Shown here: positions 26,812 to 35,625 of the stretch, one piece after another | Position numbering within the stretch: position 1 is the stretch's first letter | Layout of the letters: each line of letters begins with the position of its first letter | Source: Vibrio sp. JC009 | Lineage (GTDB): Bacteria > Pseudomonadota > Gammaproteobacteria > Enterobacterales > Vibrionaceae | Assembly: GCF_029016485.1 (NCBI RefSeq) | Contig: NZ_CP092107.1 | Coordinates: forward strand, 744,001-808,000 | Reading direction: 5' to 3' | Length of the DNA stretch: 64,000 nucleotides | Notes under the pieces: generated by a model | What the model saw: the letters and a program-made list of their open reading frames with translations, nothing else | Told to the model about the DNA's origin: nothing | The model's database searches: none | Made by a program: the position numbers and the translations under genes

Positions 26812-26911
26812 CATGACCAATTTACAACCCCAAATCCAAACCAGGATCGCTATATTATTCACGACATCTTCAGCCCAGATATGTATTCCCACGCTGGAGC
26901 ATGGGAACAAG
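26812..26911. repeat. Palindromic repeat family A, truncated copy
   Basis: The right end ATTCCCACGCTGGAGCATGG is present with part of a core shared with the 42-kb copy (AAACCAGGATCGCTA); the left hairpin is missing and CCCCATAGCC units stand in its place. Confidence 0.55.
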
Positions 26912-27044
26912 AAATCTGGGTGCCAAATAAACATATATAGGAATGTGACTCATCGCACACAAAGTTCTAAATGTCAGAAAGTTACATTTTAACCACTGAT
27001 ATTTTTAAAGGATTAATTTCATCCCATGAATTAAATAAACAAAG

Positions 27045-27269
27045 GTGACAAAGATCCCACTTTATAATTATCGGAATTTTTTATAGGACAATAACGTGAA
27101 CTACATCACTACAAATTCAAACCCAATCGAATCAAAACCGTGACATGACGCATTTTATTTTTATTGACAAATAAAAATAATTTAAAATGAAAGAGAATTA
27201 CAAGCAGTTATCGTGACTATGATCACTCAAAAATTAATCTAAACCGATTTTAATTGTGACAACGCTCAC
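27045..27269 (+). promoter_or_regulatory. Array of CRP-type sites upstream of the second mtlA
   Basis: Four motifs at 27045-27058 (imperfect, GTGACAAAGATCCC), 27096-27109, 27213-27226 and 27256-27269. Number and spacing resemble the array before the first mtlA, so the whole promoter was duplicated with the gene. Confidence 0.65.
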
Positions 27270-27335
27270 TAAAACCCCGCTCAGAAGCATTTCGAAATAT
27301 GTTGTGTTAAGTTGGTTGTGTCTTAAGCAAACAAC

Positions 27336-27360
27336 GAACGGTTTTTACCAGAAACTGTTC
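27336..27360 (+). promoter_or_regulatory. Leader hairpin of the second mtlA
   Basis: GAACGGTTT / AAACTGTTC stem (one G-U pair) around the loop TTACCAG, 41 bases before the start codon. The loop and position equal those in the first mtlA leader while the stem bases differ on both sides. Confidence 0.65.
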
Positions 27361-27401
27361 ACACACATAAATAACGTAATAACATCGAACGGGGTACTTA
27401 T

Positions 27402-28811
27402 ATGTTATCACCAGACGCGAAGGTTAAGGTACAGAACTTTGGCCGTTTCCTTTCTAACATGGTAATGCCAAACATTGGCGCATTCATTGCGTGGGGTTTC
27501 ATTACTGCACTATTCATTCCAACTGGCTGGCTACCAAACGAATCGCTGGCAGCTATGGTTGGCCCAATGATCAAATATCTGCTTCCAGTACTTATCGGTT
27601 ACACCGGTGGTAAAATGGTTGGCGGTGACCGCGGTGCTGTAGTGGGTGCTGTAACCACTATGGGTGTTATCGTTGGTACTGACATCCCAATGTTCATGGG
27701 TGCTATGATTGTTGGTCCTCTTGGTGGTCTTGCAATTAAGAAATTTGACGAAGCAATTCACGGCAAGGTGAAGTCAGGCTTCGAAATGCTGGTTAACAAC
27801 TTCTCTGCCGGTATCATCGGTATGATCATGGCAATCCTTGCTTATGTAGTTGTTGGTCCTGCGGTTAAAGTACTGTCTGACGCACTAGCAAGTGGCGTAA
27901 ACGTTCTTGTTGACACTGGCATACTTCCTTTAACTTCTATTTTTGTAGAGCCAGCGAAGATCCTGTTCCTGAACAACGCAATCAACCACGGTATCTTCTC
28001 TCCACTGGGTATCCAGCAGTCTGAAGAAGTTGGTCGCTCTATCTTCTTCCTGATTGAAGCTAACCCAGGTCCTGGTCTTGGCCTTCTACTTGCTTACATG
28101 GCATTTGGTAAAGGCTCTGCTAAACAGTCTGCAGCTGGTGCTTCTATCATCCACTTCCTGGGCGGTATTCACGAAATTTACTTCCCATACGTACTGATGA
28201 ACCCACGTCTTGTTCTTGCAATGATTGCAGGTGGTGCGACTGGTGTTGCTGTAAACGTAATGTTTGATTCTGGTCTGGTTTCTCCAGCATCTCCGGGCTC
28301 AATCTTCGCAGTACTACTAATGACTCCTAAGGCAGCGTTCGTAGGTGTAATTCTGTCGGTAATCGCTTCTTGTGCAGTATCTTTCTTCGTAGCATCTTTC
28401 CTACTGAAGACTCAGAAGCAAACAGACGACGAAGAGTCTCTGGAAGCAGCACAAAGCCAGATGAACGACATGAAAGCAACTTCTAAAGGCGCTCCTGCAG
28501 CAGCAAACGTAAACATGGCTAACGTACGCAAAATCATCGTAGCCTGTGACGCTGGTATGGGTTCAAGTGCAATGGGTGCAGGCCTTCTTCGCAAGAAAGT
28601 AGAAGCAGCTAACCTGGATATCGAAGTAACTAACCTGGCAATCAACAATCTTCCGGGTGATGTAGATATCGTAGTAACACACAAAGACCTGACTGACCGT
28701 GCTCGCAACCACGCTGAAAATGCTAAGCATATCTCGCTGTCAAACTTCTTAGACAACGCGCTATATGACAACCTGGTTAGTGAGCTGGTAACAGCGAAGC
28801 AAGGTGCATAA
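27402..28811 (+). CDS. Mannitol-type PTS transporter EIICB (lacks EIIA)
   Basis: 469 aa. Nearly identical to the first MtlA through EIIC and EIIB, with the active cysteine again at C382 in VACDAGMGSSAMG, but the frame stops after the B domain (LVTAKQGA) with no EIIA. Phosphate would have to come from the EIIA of the first MtlA or a stand-alone EIIA elsewhere. It lies in a second locus with an mtlR paralog and no mtlD. High nucleotide identity over EIICB suggests recent duplication or gene conversion. The substrate may be mannitol or another hexitol. Confidence 0.93.
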   Translation: MLSPDAKVKVQNFGRFLSNMVMPNIGAFIAWGFITALFIPTGWLPNESLAAMVGPMIKYLLPVLIGYTGGKMVGGDRGAVVGAVTTMGVIVGTDIPMFMGAMIVGPLGGLAIKKFDEAIHGKVKSGFEMLVNNFSAGIIGMIMAILAYVVVGPAVKVLSDALASGVNVLVDTGILPLTSIFVEPAKILFLNNAINHGIFSPLGIQQSEEVGRSIFFLIEANPGPGLGLLLAYMAFGKGSAKQSAAGASIIHFLGGIHEIYFPYVLMNPRLVLAMIAGGATGVAVNVMFDSGLVSPASPGSIFAVLLMTPKAAFVGVILSVIASCAVSFFVASFLLKTQKQTDDEESLEAAQSQMNDMKATSKGAPAAANVNMANVRKIIVACDAGMGSSAMGAGLLRKKVEAANLDIEVTNLAINNLPGDVDIVVTHKDLTDRARNHAENAKHISLSNFLDNALYDNLVSELVTAKQGA

Positions 28812-28827
28812 GAGTTCACAACGTGTT

Positions 28828-28892
28828 GATACTACAGTGCCTGTTTAAAGCGGATTTAATCCAGGGGGCTAACTTTAAATACCTGTAGTATC
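28828..28892 (+). other. Nested stem-loop in the 3' region of the second mtlA
   Basis: GATACTACAG pairs with CTGTAGTATC 45 bases later; inside, TTTAAAG pairs with CTTTAAA and a small GGAT/ATCC hairpin closes. It sits between the stop codon and the terminator, so it would be the structured 3' UTR of the transcript or a separate small RNA. Confidence 0.45.
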
Positions 28893-28907
28893 TACCAGTG
28901 AAACTAG

Positions 28908-28934
28908 AGGCCGGTCATCCGACCGGCCTTTTTT
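28908..28934 (+). terminator. Terminator of the second mtlA
   Basis: AGGCCGGTC / GACCGGCCT 9-bp stem, 4-base loop, then six T. It is the same GC core as the hairpin after the first mtlA. Confidence 0.85.
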
Positions 28935-29125
28935 CAGCTTAACCTCTTATTCACATTGCATTTCAATCAGATTCAGTAAGTTAACAAAATTTATCCGTAC
29001 ACTGAGGTATAGCCCTAAAAGCTAGCATAATCACTCACTAATATCCGAAAGTAGTTGATTGTGTAATAAATGTAGCTATCATCACAGGTGCAACAAGCTT
29101 TAAAGTACTAATACCCGAATATTTT

Positions 29126-29656
29126 ATGTCAGAAACTATCAGCGAATCAGAAATCATTGAAAGACTTAACGCAGCGCCTACTGTAAGAGGTTTTTTTATT
29201 GCAGCAGTCGAAGTGTTTAATGAGTCTATCGATGCATTAATGCAGAGAGTTTTCCGTAAAGACGATTTCGCGGTACAGTCTGTTGTCGGTCCTCTTCTCC
29301 ACGATTCCGGCCCGTTGGGCAACCTTTCTGTCAGACTCAAGCTACTATTTGGACTGGGGGTTCTCGCTGACGATGTTTATCACGACATCGAAGACATCAT
29401 CAAGCTTAAAAATACGCTGAATCAGGATGCCAACGAATACGACTTCACTGATCCAAGCGTGCTAAACCCGCTGAAAAAGCTAAGACTGGTGAATCAGATG
29501 GGTATTTCTCATCTTGAGACGCTGGAACCTGACGACGATACTGACATGGAGTTCTTCGAGCTTCAGGTACAGAGGCAGCGACAAATCATTAAATCAGGTC
29601 TGTCACTGGCGATCGTAGATATTTGCAGTCAGTTAGATAAAGACAGTCCGCTTTAA
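29126..29656 (+). CDS. MtlR-family repressor, second copy
   Basis: 176 aa, aligned end to end with MtlR at 25919 (TVRGFFIAAVEVFNESIDAL, SVRLKLLFGLGVLADDVYHDIEDI). It follows the EIICB gene beyond that gene's terminator, so it may have its own promoter. Sequence differences from MtlR are widespread, unlike the near-identity of the adjacent transporter pair, suggesting older divergence or different selection. Likely regulates the second locus. Confidence 0.9.
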   Translation: MSETISESEIIERLNAAPTVRGFFIAAVEVFNESIDALMQRVFRKDDFAVQSVVGPLLHDSGPLGNLSVRLKLLFGLGVLADDVYHDIEDIIKLKNTLNQDANEYDFTDPSVLNPLKKLRLVNQMGISHLETLEPDDDTDMEFFELQVQRQRQIIKSGLSLAIVDICSQLDKDSPL

Positions 29657-29676
29657 TACGCACCGCCTTAGCCAGG

Positions 29677-29964
29677 TTATACAAAATCCTTCAAATCAGA
29701 CAAGTTATAGCGCAGCGAGTCATAAACGACATATGATGCTGTTACTGTCGGTTTCTCAGACTTCACAACAACAGGCTCACCTTTAAATCCAGCATCTGTT
29801 AGCTTTGCACATAACTGAGCCGGAGCTTTGTCAAACACGACATTCATAAAAGGCAGTGCTGAATCCGGAATGATCCCTTCACAATTAAAGGTTTCAATCG
29901 CTTCAGAAAAACTGTCTGTGTCTGTCAGCTCTATTATTTGTACAATTTCTTCTAACTTCATCAT
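29677..29964 (-). CDS. Small hypothetical protein
   Basis: About 95 aa, no signal peptide or membrane helix. It begins MMKLEEIVQIIELTDTD and ends SLRYNLSDLKDFV; not recognised. A longer start at 30012 has a better ribosome site (AGAGGATATCTTT) but would add a cysteine-rich, atypical 16 residues. It is convergent with mtlR2 with only 20 bases between stops. Confidence 0.55.
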   Translation of the reverse strand: MMKLEEIVQIIELTDTDSFSEAIETFNCEGIIPDSALPFMNVVFDKAPAQLCAKLTDAGFKGEPVVVKSEKPTVTASYVVYDSLRYNLSDLKDFV

Positions 29965-30063
29965 GCGCTTCAGGCTCTTGTTTATCCGTAAAAACTCGCA
30001 ACAAGATACCATAAAGATATCCTCTCTATACAAACAAAATGTTTCAGCCTGTATCGATAAGCC

Positions 30064-30095
30064 CATAAAAAAGCAAACCGCCTTGAAGGCGGTTT
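30064..30095 (-). terminator. Terminator of the 32-codon gene
   Basis: AAACCGCCT / AGGCGGTTT 9-bp stem (30075-30095), followed on the minus strand by GCTTTTTTAT. It lies 24 bases after the stop of the small gene. Confidence 0.75.
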
Positions 30096-30119
30096 TTGCA
30101 TTGCTATTTATGACACAAC

Positions 30120-30218
30120 TTATGTTAGTGAGAACACCAGGCACATAATTGTAAAAGCAAATAGGCTGATGCGTTCAAGTAAACCAAAACCTGGTTGTTC
30201 TATCATTACCGGCTTCAT
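30120..30218 (-). CDS. Small single-pass membrane protein, 32 aa
   Basis: A 32-codon frame starts MKPVMIEQPGFGLLER and continues as a hydrophobic helix ISLFAFTIMCLVFSLT to TAA. An excellent AGGAG ribosome site lies 7 bases before the ATG and an intrinsic terminator follows the stop, so it has the full signature of an independent gene. Function unknown; small membrane proteins often modulate a larger membrane partner. Upstream, AGATATCG and CGATATCT form an inverted repeat around the AT-rich promoter region. Confidence 0.65.
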   Translation of the reverse strand: MKPVMIEQPGFGLLERISLFAFTIMCLVFSLT

Positions 30219-30344
30219 AGTCTTTCTCCTTAGATATCGTTTGTATATACATAATATATTCATTCGATATCTTATGCAATTACAAATTCACAATCCGAAG
30301 AGAAAAAAGATTTTAGTTATAGAGTCTTAGTCAATTTTAAATTT

Positions 30345-30965
30345 TCAGCTCAAAAATAGCCAAATTCCGACGCCCATCATCAGGGTTCCGGAAATACGAT
30401 TCATCAAACGTACATTTTTTGAATGCCCAAGCACTCTTTTTAGCCCTTTTCCTCCGGTCGCGTACAGGGTCATGCAGACAAACTCTGAGATCATTATGAT
30501 TCCAACCAACAGAATTAGCTGAGTAGTAATTGGCTTACTGTGATCGATAAATGGCGGCAATAAGGAGATCATAAATGCCCATCCCTTCGGGTTTGCTATT
30601 GCGGTCACAAAGCCCTGAATAACCAGCTCCCACTGCGTTCCCGCTTCCTGCTGTATGTTGTCGTCACTGATGGCCAGCTTGCCTCTGGAAAGCCACATCT
30701 GCACGCCCAGATAAAACAGGTAGCTCGCCCCTATCACTTTAAAAGCAACAAATAACCAGGGGTAGTTAAGCATGATGGCCGCAATACCCAAAACAGCCGC
30801 TATGGCAACCAAGGCCACGCCAACCACTTCGCCCGCCATCATCCATAAGGTTCTTTTATAGCCGACACTCATACCCAGACTCAGGGCCAGAGTCATACAC
30901 ATACCCGGAGTAATAGAGACAAAGAAAAAGGTGGGGATAAACATACTCAGAAGCGCCGGGTTCAT
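30345..30965 (-). CDS. LysE/RhtB-family exporter
   Basis: About 206 aa, hydrophobic throughout. N-terminal FFFVSITPGMCMTLALSLGMSVG is the LysE/RhtB signature. Exports amino acids or derivatives; the substrate is unknown. Start at 30965 is supported by AAGGATTACCA just upstream; the frame itself extends to 30986. Confidence 0.85.
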   Translation of the reverse strand: MNPALLSMFIPTFFFVSITPGMCMTLALSLGMSVGYKRTLWMMAGEVVGVALVAIAAVLGIAAIMLNYPWLFVAFKVIGASYLFYLGVQMWLSRGKLAISDDNIQQEAGTQWELVIQGFVTAIANPKGWAFMISLLPPFIDHSKPITTQLILLVGIIMISEFVCMTLYATGGKGLKRVLGHSKNVRLMNRISGTLMMGVGIWLFLS

Positions 30966-31235
30966 TGGTAATCCTTGCAAAAACAAACATTCTTATACCG
31001 ATAACTTACCGCGAATTATGCGGCAAATCTATATTTGTGATTGAGTTCAAACAAGAAAAAGATGAAATAAGGTTTTACGAGTAATACATGGATTTGGATA
31101 AGTTCAACAATAGGTCTTACTAACAGAAATTTATTAGGACAAATTAATCAAATAGAACAACCAAAATTATATAAAACCATGTACTTAGACCTGTACTACA
31201 CTAAAAGTGCAACAAAGAAACATGGAGGTAATATT

Positions 31236-31664
31236 ATGAGTTACAAACATATATTAGTTGCTCTGGATCCTTCAGAAAATACCAAGTTGTTAATCGAAAA
31301 GGCGGTGATGATAGCTAAGGCAACCGATGCTGAATTATCCATGCTCTGCGCCGATGAAGTATACAGACTCGATCATTACAATATGGTTGGTCTGACTCCA
31401 GCCCGGGCTAAGATTGATAAAGAAGAAGCTACCGACCTTGTTGAAAAGATGGAAGCACTGGCTGAAATCGCTGATTACCCAATCAAAAATGTTCTGGTTG
31501 GCGATAAAAGTATTAGCGAAGAGATCGAAAAAGCGATCAAAGAAGAAGGTGTGGATTTAGTGGTATGTTGTCATCACCATGACTTCTGGCACTCACTGTT
31601 TTCAACCGCAGCTGATTTAATGAAATCTGTGGATGTGGATCTGTTTGTGGTTTCGCTTAAGTAG
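31236..31664 (+). CDS. Universal stress protein (UspA family)
   Basis: 142 aa. The start MSYKHILVALDPSENT and the region DLVVCCHHHDFWHSLFSTAADLMKS are UspA-like; the usual GxxGxxxx(S/T) ATP loop is altered to HHHDFWHSLFST, closer to the UspA non-ATP-binding class. Cytoplasmic stress protein. Strong GGAGGTAATATT ribosome site. A bidirectional terminator separates it from the convergent PTS gene. Confidence 0.85.
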   Translation: MSYKHILVALDPSENTKLLIEKAVMIAKATDAELSMLCADEVYRLDHYNMVGLTPARAKIDKEEATDLVEKMEALAEIADYPIKNVLVGDKSISEEIEKAIKEEGVDLVVCCHHHDFWHSLFSTAADLMKSVDVDLFVVSLK

Positions 31665-31688
31665 TTTTACTACTTTATTAAAACGCAA

Positions 31689-31722
31689 AAAAAGAGATGT
31701 CTTACGACATCTCTTTTTATTT
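31689..31722. terminator. Bidirectional terminator
   Basis: A 13-bp stem AAAAAGAGATGTC / GACATCTCTTTTT with a 4-base loop has A and T runs on both sides. It serves the stress protein gene and the convergent PTS gene. Confidence 0.85.
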
Positions 31723-31743
31723 CTTTCAAACTTTAGCTGTTAA

Positions 31744-33363
31744 TTAAGCTTCAGCTGCTGCTGCTTTCGCGTCTTTGCTCATCAGTTTCAGGCCGATAGT
31801 GATTGCCATAGAAACTGCGATACCGATTACGAAGTATGTTAGCCATGTTAGTGGCTGGCTGATTACTGGTAGCATGAATACCGCACCACCTGCAACCGTA
31901 CCGATTGTAATCTTTGAAGAAAGAATCAGGCCTGATGCAACACCACCACCAATCATGTGAGCCGGGATGATACGCATTGGGTCTTTAACAGCGTAAGGGA
32001 TTGCACCTTCAGTGATACCACAGAAGCCCAGGATTGCTGTTGAAGGACCTGCCAGGCGGTCTTCCTCGTCGAAGAAGCGCTTGAATAGGAATGCCATGAT
32101 ACCTAGAGACATACCTGGGATACATTTCGCTGCAGTAAATGCTGCGTAGAAGATAGATGCATCACCGTCGAAGCTACCACTTGTACCCACACCGATACAG
32201 AACATGTAAGCCGCTTTGTTTACCGGACCACCCATGTCGAAACATGCCATTGCACCAAGGATGAAGCCAAGAATCAGAAGGTTACCAGTACCCATTGATG
32301 TTAGCCAGCTAACAAGACCAGAGTTCAGCTCAGCGAAGATTTTACCAGGGCCAGCGTACATGAAGATTAGAGTCAGCACACCTGCAAGTAGCGGAGTGAT
32401 GATAATCATCTTAACCGATTCCAGTACTGCCGGTACCTTAATCTGACGAACAAGCATTACGAACATCGCTGCTGCTGCACCAGCTACTAGGCCACCAAGG
32501 AAACCACCGGTCATGATAGAAATCTTACCGAAGCCGCCACCAACTGCAACGTAACCACCTACGAAACCTGGAGCAAGACCTGGCTTACCAACCATACCGT
32601 AAGCTGTAAATGCCGCCAGCACACAGATTAGTAGTGGGTTAAATGCTTTCAGCGTACTGTAGTACAGGAAGTGTACGATACCCTGGAAAGAGCCTTCGAA
32701 CTGCGCTTTTGCTTCAGGTTGAGCAATTGCAGCGTAAACTTCTTTCTTAATCGCACCGATCTCGCTGTTCTTCAGACCTTCAGCAGCATTCAGAATGCCA
32801 AGGTCAGCGTATGTTTTGCCAGTGTATTCAACCAGGATGCCTTCATCATAAAGGTGGGTATAATCGTAACCGAAGAATAGGTTTAGTAGACCTACACAAA
32901 GACCACCGATTATTACAAGAGGAATGATGTGCGATACGCCTGATAGTGCGCCTTTGTACCAATCTTTCAGGAACTTCATAACGATGTTGTCGTTGCTGCC
33001 TTCTTCAGCTGCTTCCTGGAAGCCGCCAGTTGAAGCTTTAGGAGCTGCGCCGCCAGCTTTAACTTTAGCTTCAAGCGCATCCATCATTTCGTCAGCTTGC
33101 TTGATACCGTCTTTTACTTTGCCCTGAACAGATGGCAGACTTTCAAAACGTTCAATCTCAGCAACACCTACGTCAGTTGCAAAAATGATACCGTCAGCCG
33201 CTGCTACGTCTTGTGCTGTGATACGATCATCAATACCGTTAGCACCTTGTTTTTCTACCTTGATTTCCCAGCCACGTGCTTTGGCTTTGTTCTCAAGGTT
33301 CTTTGCTGCCATGTACGTATGGGCAACGCCCGCAGTACATGCTGTAATAGCTAAGATTTTCAT
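31744..33363 (-). CDS. Fructose-type PTS EIIBC component
   Basis: 539 aa. The N-terminal EIIB domain has the phosphocysteine in ITACTAGVAHTYMAAKNL (C9). A linker rich in Ala/Gly/Glu follows, then a fructose-family EIIC membrane domain from ~130 (GVSHIIPLVIIGGLCVGLLN, FDMGGPVNKAAYMF, GFCGITEGAIPYAV). EIIA is absent; a phosphate donor must be elsewhere. The substrate is probably fructose or a mannosyl-type sugar. About 60 residues inserted after the first helix (YDYTHLYDEGILVEY...) form a non-membrane loop. The long upstream region carries CRP-type sites. Confidence 0.9.
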   Translation of the reverse strand: MKILAITACTAGVAHTYMAAKNLENKAKARGWEIKVEKQGANGIDDRITAQDVAAADGIIFATDVGVAEIERFESLPSVQGKVKDGIKQADEMMDALEAKVKAGGAAPKASTGGFQEAAEEGSNDNIVMKFLKDWYKGALSGVSHIIPLVIIGGLCVGLLNLFFGYDYTHLYDEGILVEYTGKTYADLGILNAAEGLKNSEIGAIKKEVYAAIAQPEAKAQFEGSFQGIVHFLYYSTLKAFNPLLICVLAAFTAYGMVGKPGLAPGFVGGYVAVGGGFGKISIMTGGFLGGLVAGAAAAMFVMLVRQIKVPAVLESVKMIIITPLLAGVLTLIFMYAGPGKIFAELNSGLVSWLTSMGTGNLLILGFILGAMACFDMGGPVNKAAYMFCIGVGTSGSFDGDASIFYAAFTAAKCIPGMSLGIMAFLFKRFFDEEDRLAGPSTAILGFCGITEGAIPYAVKDPMRIIPAHMIGGGVASGLILSSKITIGTVAGGAVFMLPVISQPLTWLTYFVIGIAVSMAITIGLKLMSKDAKAAAAEA

Positions 33364-33482
33364 GTTCTGATCCTTTGTTTCGTCTCTATAAACCTGAGAT
33401 TAAGTAATCTCGTTTAAAGTTCTATGAGCAACCAGTGAATCACTCAATGACTATATAATTACTCAATTTGTTCTATTGTTCC

Positions 33483-33611
33483 GTGATAATCGTCACATTC
33501 GACTCTTTTTTGTATTGGATAGGTATTAAGTGTGACGAGCACAACATTAATACAAGTTTATTGCAGTGTTGTTTTCACTACATACAGCCACAAAATGAGA
33601 TCACGATCACA
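33483..33611 (-). promoter_or_regulatory. CRP-type sites upstream of the fructose-type PTS gene
   Basis: GTGATAATCGTCAC (33483-33496) is a close GTGA-N6-TCAC match. TGAGATCACGATCACA (33596-33611) gives a second weaker match. They occupy the 430-base gap before the PTS gene, in which no coding region or other clear signal was found. Confidence 0.6.
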
Positions 33612-33794
33612 ACAAGGCGGTATGAAGGGCCTCATTTATGATTAGTTGATCTGAAAACCAATAAGACAAAAAATACAAATTAGAGACAAGTTGAATTGAC
33701 TTTTAAGAGTCCAAAAGAATAAGAAGGCATAAACTGGGCGTTATTGGTATCTAGTAATACAAATAGGTCCTAACAAATTTATGCCCATAAAAAA

Positions 33795-34301
33795 TCAGAG
33801 CTTTTGATTTTTCAATAGGTTAATGGCGCGCTTTGCAGAGACAAAGGCAAATTTATCCAAATCGATATCATTCAGGCTAACCCAAAGAACATCGGCAACA
33901 TCATCGGCAGGCATTAAATCCGGCTTATTATCAAGCTCAACGACATAAAAGGCATCAAGTGTTTTGTATTCAACATCCTTATACAAATAGGTATTGGGAT
34001 TGGATGCGACATAGCGGGGGTTAGACACTGTATAGTGAAGCTCTTCTTCAAGCTCCCTGATTACCGCTTGCTCCAAAGATTCGTCCGGATCAACAAATCC
34101 GCCCGGCAGATCCCACATTCCCAGGCCAGGCTCCCGCCCGCGAATGGCAACCAGCAGTTCATCACCGCAGATAAGCGCCACCATCACCGCCGCAGCGGTA
34201 TTCTGAAACAGGGTAAAATCGCACTTATTACATACAAATTGTCTGGTCGGTAAAAAATTGGTCTGCAGAGCCTTAGCTCCGCATGAAGGACAGTATTCCA
34301 T
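33795..34301 (-). CDS. Nudix hydrolase with N-terminal zinc ribbon
   Basis: 168 aa. A CPSCG...CNKC zinc ribbon (residues 4-28) precedes a Nudix domain. The box reads GGFVDPDESLEQAVIRELEEEL: Gx5Ex7RExxEE is intact while the usual Gly two positions later is Leu. The layout recalls NudC-like or ADP-ribose-type Nudix proteins; the substrate is undetermined. AAGGT precedes the ATG by 7 bases. It lies 32 bases downstream of the MFS gene and may share its transcript. Confidence 0.85.
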   Translation of the reverse strand: MEYCPSCGAKALQTNFLPTRQFVCNKCDFTLFQNTAAAVMVALICGDELLVAIRGREPGLGMWDLPGGFVDPDESLEQAVIRELEEELHYTVSNPRYVASNPNTYLYKDVEYKTLDAFYVVELDNKPDLMPADDVADVLWVSLNDIDLDKFAFVSAKRAINLLKNQKL

Positions 34302-34333
34302 CGCTATACCTTATGCTTAATTAAGATTATTGA

Positions 34334-35521
34334 TTAGTTCCAGCTCAGTACCCGCACTTCATTACCCTGTTGTGGCTTTTCAGGAATATTAAGGGAAAGA
34401 AGAAGAGAAACTGCGGCCATTAAAGTGCCAAGCAGGAAAACCGCTGACGGTGATATCAGCCAGATAAGGCCAAAGCTTACCGGGATAACAACAGCGGCAA
34501 TATGGTTGATAGTAAATGAAACGCCGGCAGTTGAGGCCATGTCCGCCGGGTCGGCAATCTTCTGGAAATAGGTTTTTATTGCCAGAGCCAGGGCAAAAAA
34601 CAGATGGTCAACAACATAAAGCGCGGCTGCCCATTCAGCCGTACTGACAAATGCATATCCGGTAAATACAATTCCAAGGCCAATGTATTCCACGATCAGA
34701 GCCTTACGCTCTCCATACTTACCTATCATACGGCCAATCTTTTTGGCAAACAGCCAGTTAAACCCATAGTTGATCAGAAACAGCAAAGAAATATCAGCGG
34801 CCGAGTACTGAAATTTTTCTACCATCAAAAAACCGGCAAATACAGTGAAGATCTGCCTGCGGGCACCGCTCATAAAAGTCAGTGCGTAGTAAAGCCAGTA
34901 GCGCTTGCGCAATACCAGCTTTTTCGTCTGTGGCGTATGAGACTCAAAAGATGGAAAGTTGACAGCAATAAACAGAATAAGCAAAAGCGACGCTCCGCCA
35001 GTGATCATATAGATCCAGATATAATCGAGCTGTAACTGTTCAAGAAGCAGCCATAAACCTGCATAGGTGCACAGGGACGCAAAAGCACCAACGGAAATCA
35101 GCTTGCCTAACATCTCAGGCGCCTCTTCCTTACTCAGCCACTGCAAAGAGAGCGACTGCTTCAGGGTTTCAAAATAGTGAAACCCGGTGGACATAAGCAA
35201 TGTGGTGCAAAGCAAGCCTCCGACTGACGGGAAAAAGCCGGTAATAGCCGTACCAACGGCAAGCATCGCCAGTGAAAGCAGGATAAATCGCTGCTCACGA
35301 ATAAACAGCAATACAAATACCACGCTAAAAGCAAGAAACCCCGGGATTTCCCGGACACTTTGCAGCAGGCCGATATCAGCCCCGGTAAAACCTGCCTTCT
35401 CAACAACAAAGTTATTTAGCAACGCCTGCCAGCTGGAGAAAGAGATTGTCACCACAACAGATATCAGAATAAGGAAGAGCTGAGGAGTCTGCCATGAGGA
35501 TTTATTAGCGGAGGTATTCAC
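34334..35521 (-). CDS. Major facilitator superfamily transporter
   Basis: 395 aa with about twelve hydrophobic segments. DIGLLQSVREIPGFLAFS and the central basic loop KKLVLRKRYWLYYAL mark an MFS fold. No substrate is predictable. Start GTG at 35521, with a weak ribosome site. Sits next to, but on a separate unit from, the SQ island; sugar-sulfonate transport there is assigned to the TRAP system instead. Confidence 0.8.
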   Translation of the reverse strand: MNTSANKSSWQTPQLFLILISVVVTISFSSWQALLNNFVVEKAGFTGADIGLLQSVREIPGFLAFSVVFVLLFIREQRFILLSLAMLAVGTAITGFFPSVGGLLCTTLLMSTGFHYFETLKQSLSLQWLSKEEAPEMLGKLISVGAFASLCTYAGLWLLLEQLQLDYIWIYMITGGASLLLILFIAVNFPSFESHTPQTKKLVLRKRYWLYYALTFMSGARRQIFTVFAGFLMVEKFQYSAADISLLFLINYGFNWLFAKKIGRMIGKYGERKALIVEYIGLGIVFTGYAFVSTAEWAAALYVVDHLFFALALAIKTYFQKIADPADMASTAGVSFTINHIAAVVIPVSFGLIWLISPSAVFLLGTLMAAVSLLLSLNIPEKPQQGNEVRVLSWN

Positions 35522-35625
35522 TGGTATCTCGATATTAAGTCATTGTTTAAGTGCAGGATAGCATACCGCTAATTTAATATTCACTAAACCTTGCTGTCAC
35601 AATGAAGTTATACCAATACCAGTAA

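Noticed and set aside
34334..35521. MFS carrier as the sulfoquinovose importer
   Set aside because: It is grouped with a Nudix gene, separated from the island by an unknown gene, and lacks similarity to the GPH-type YihO/YihP as far as can be judged.
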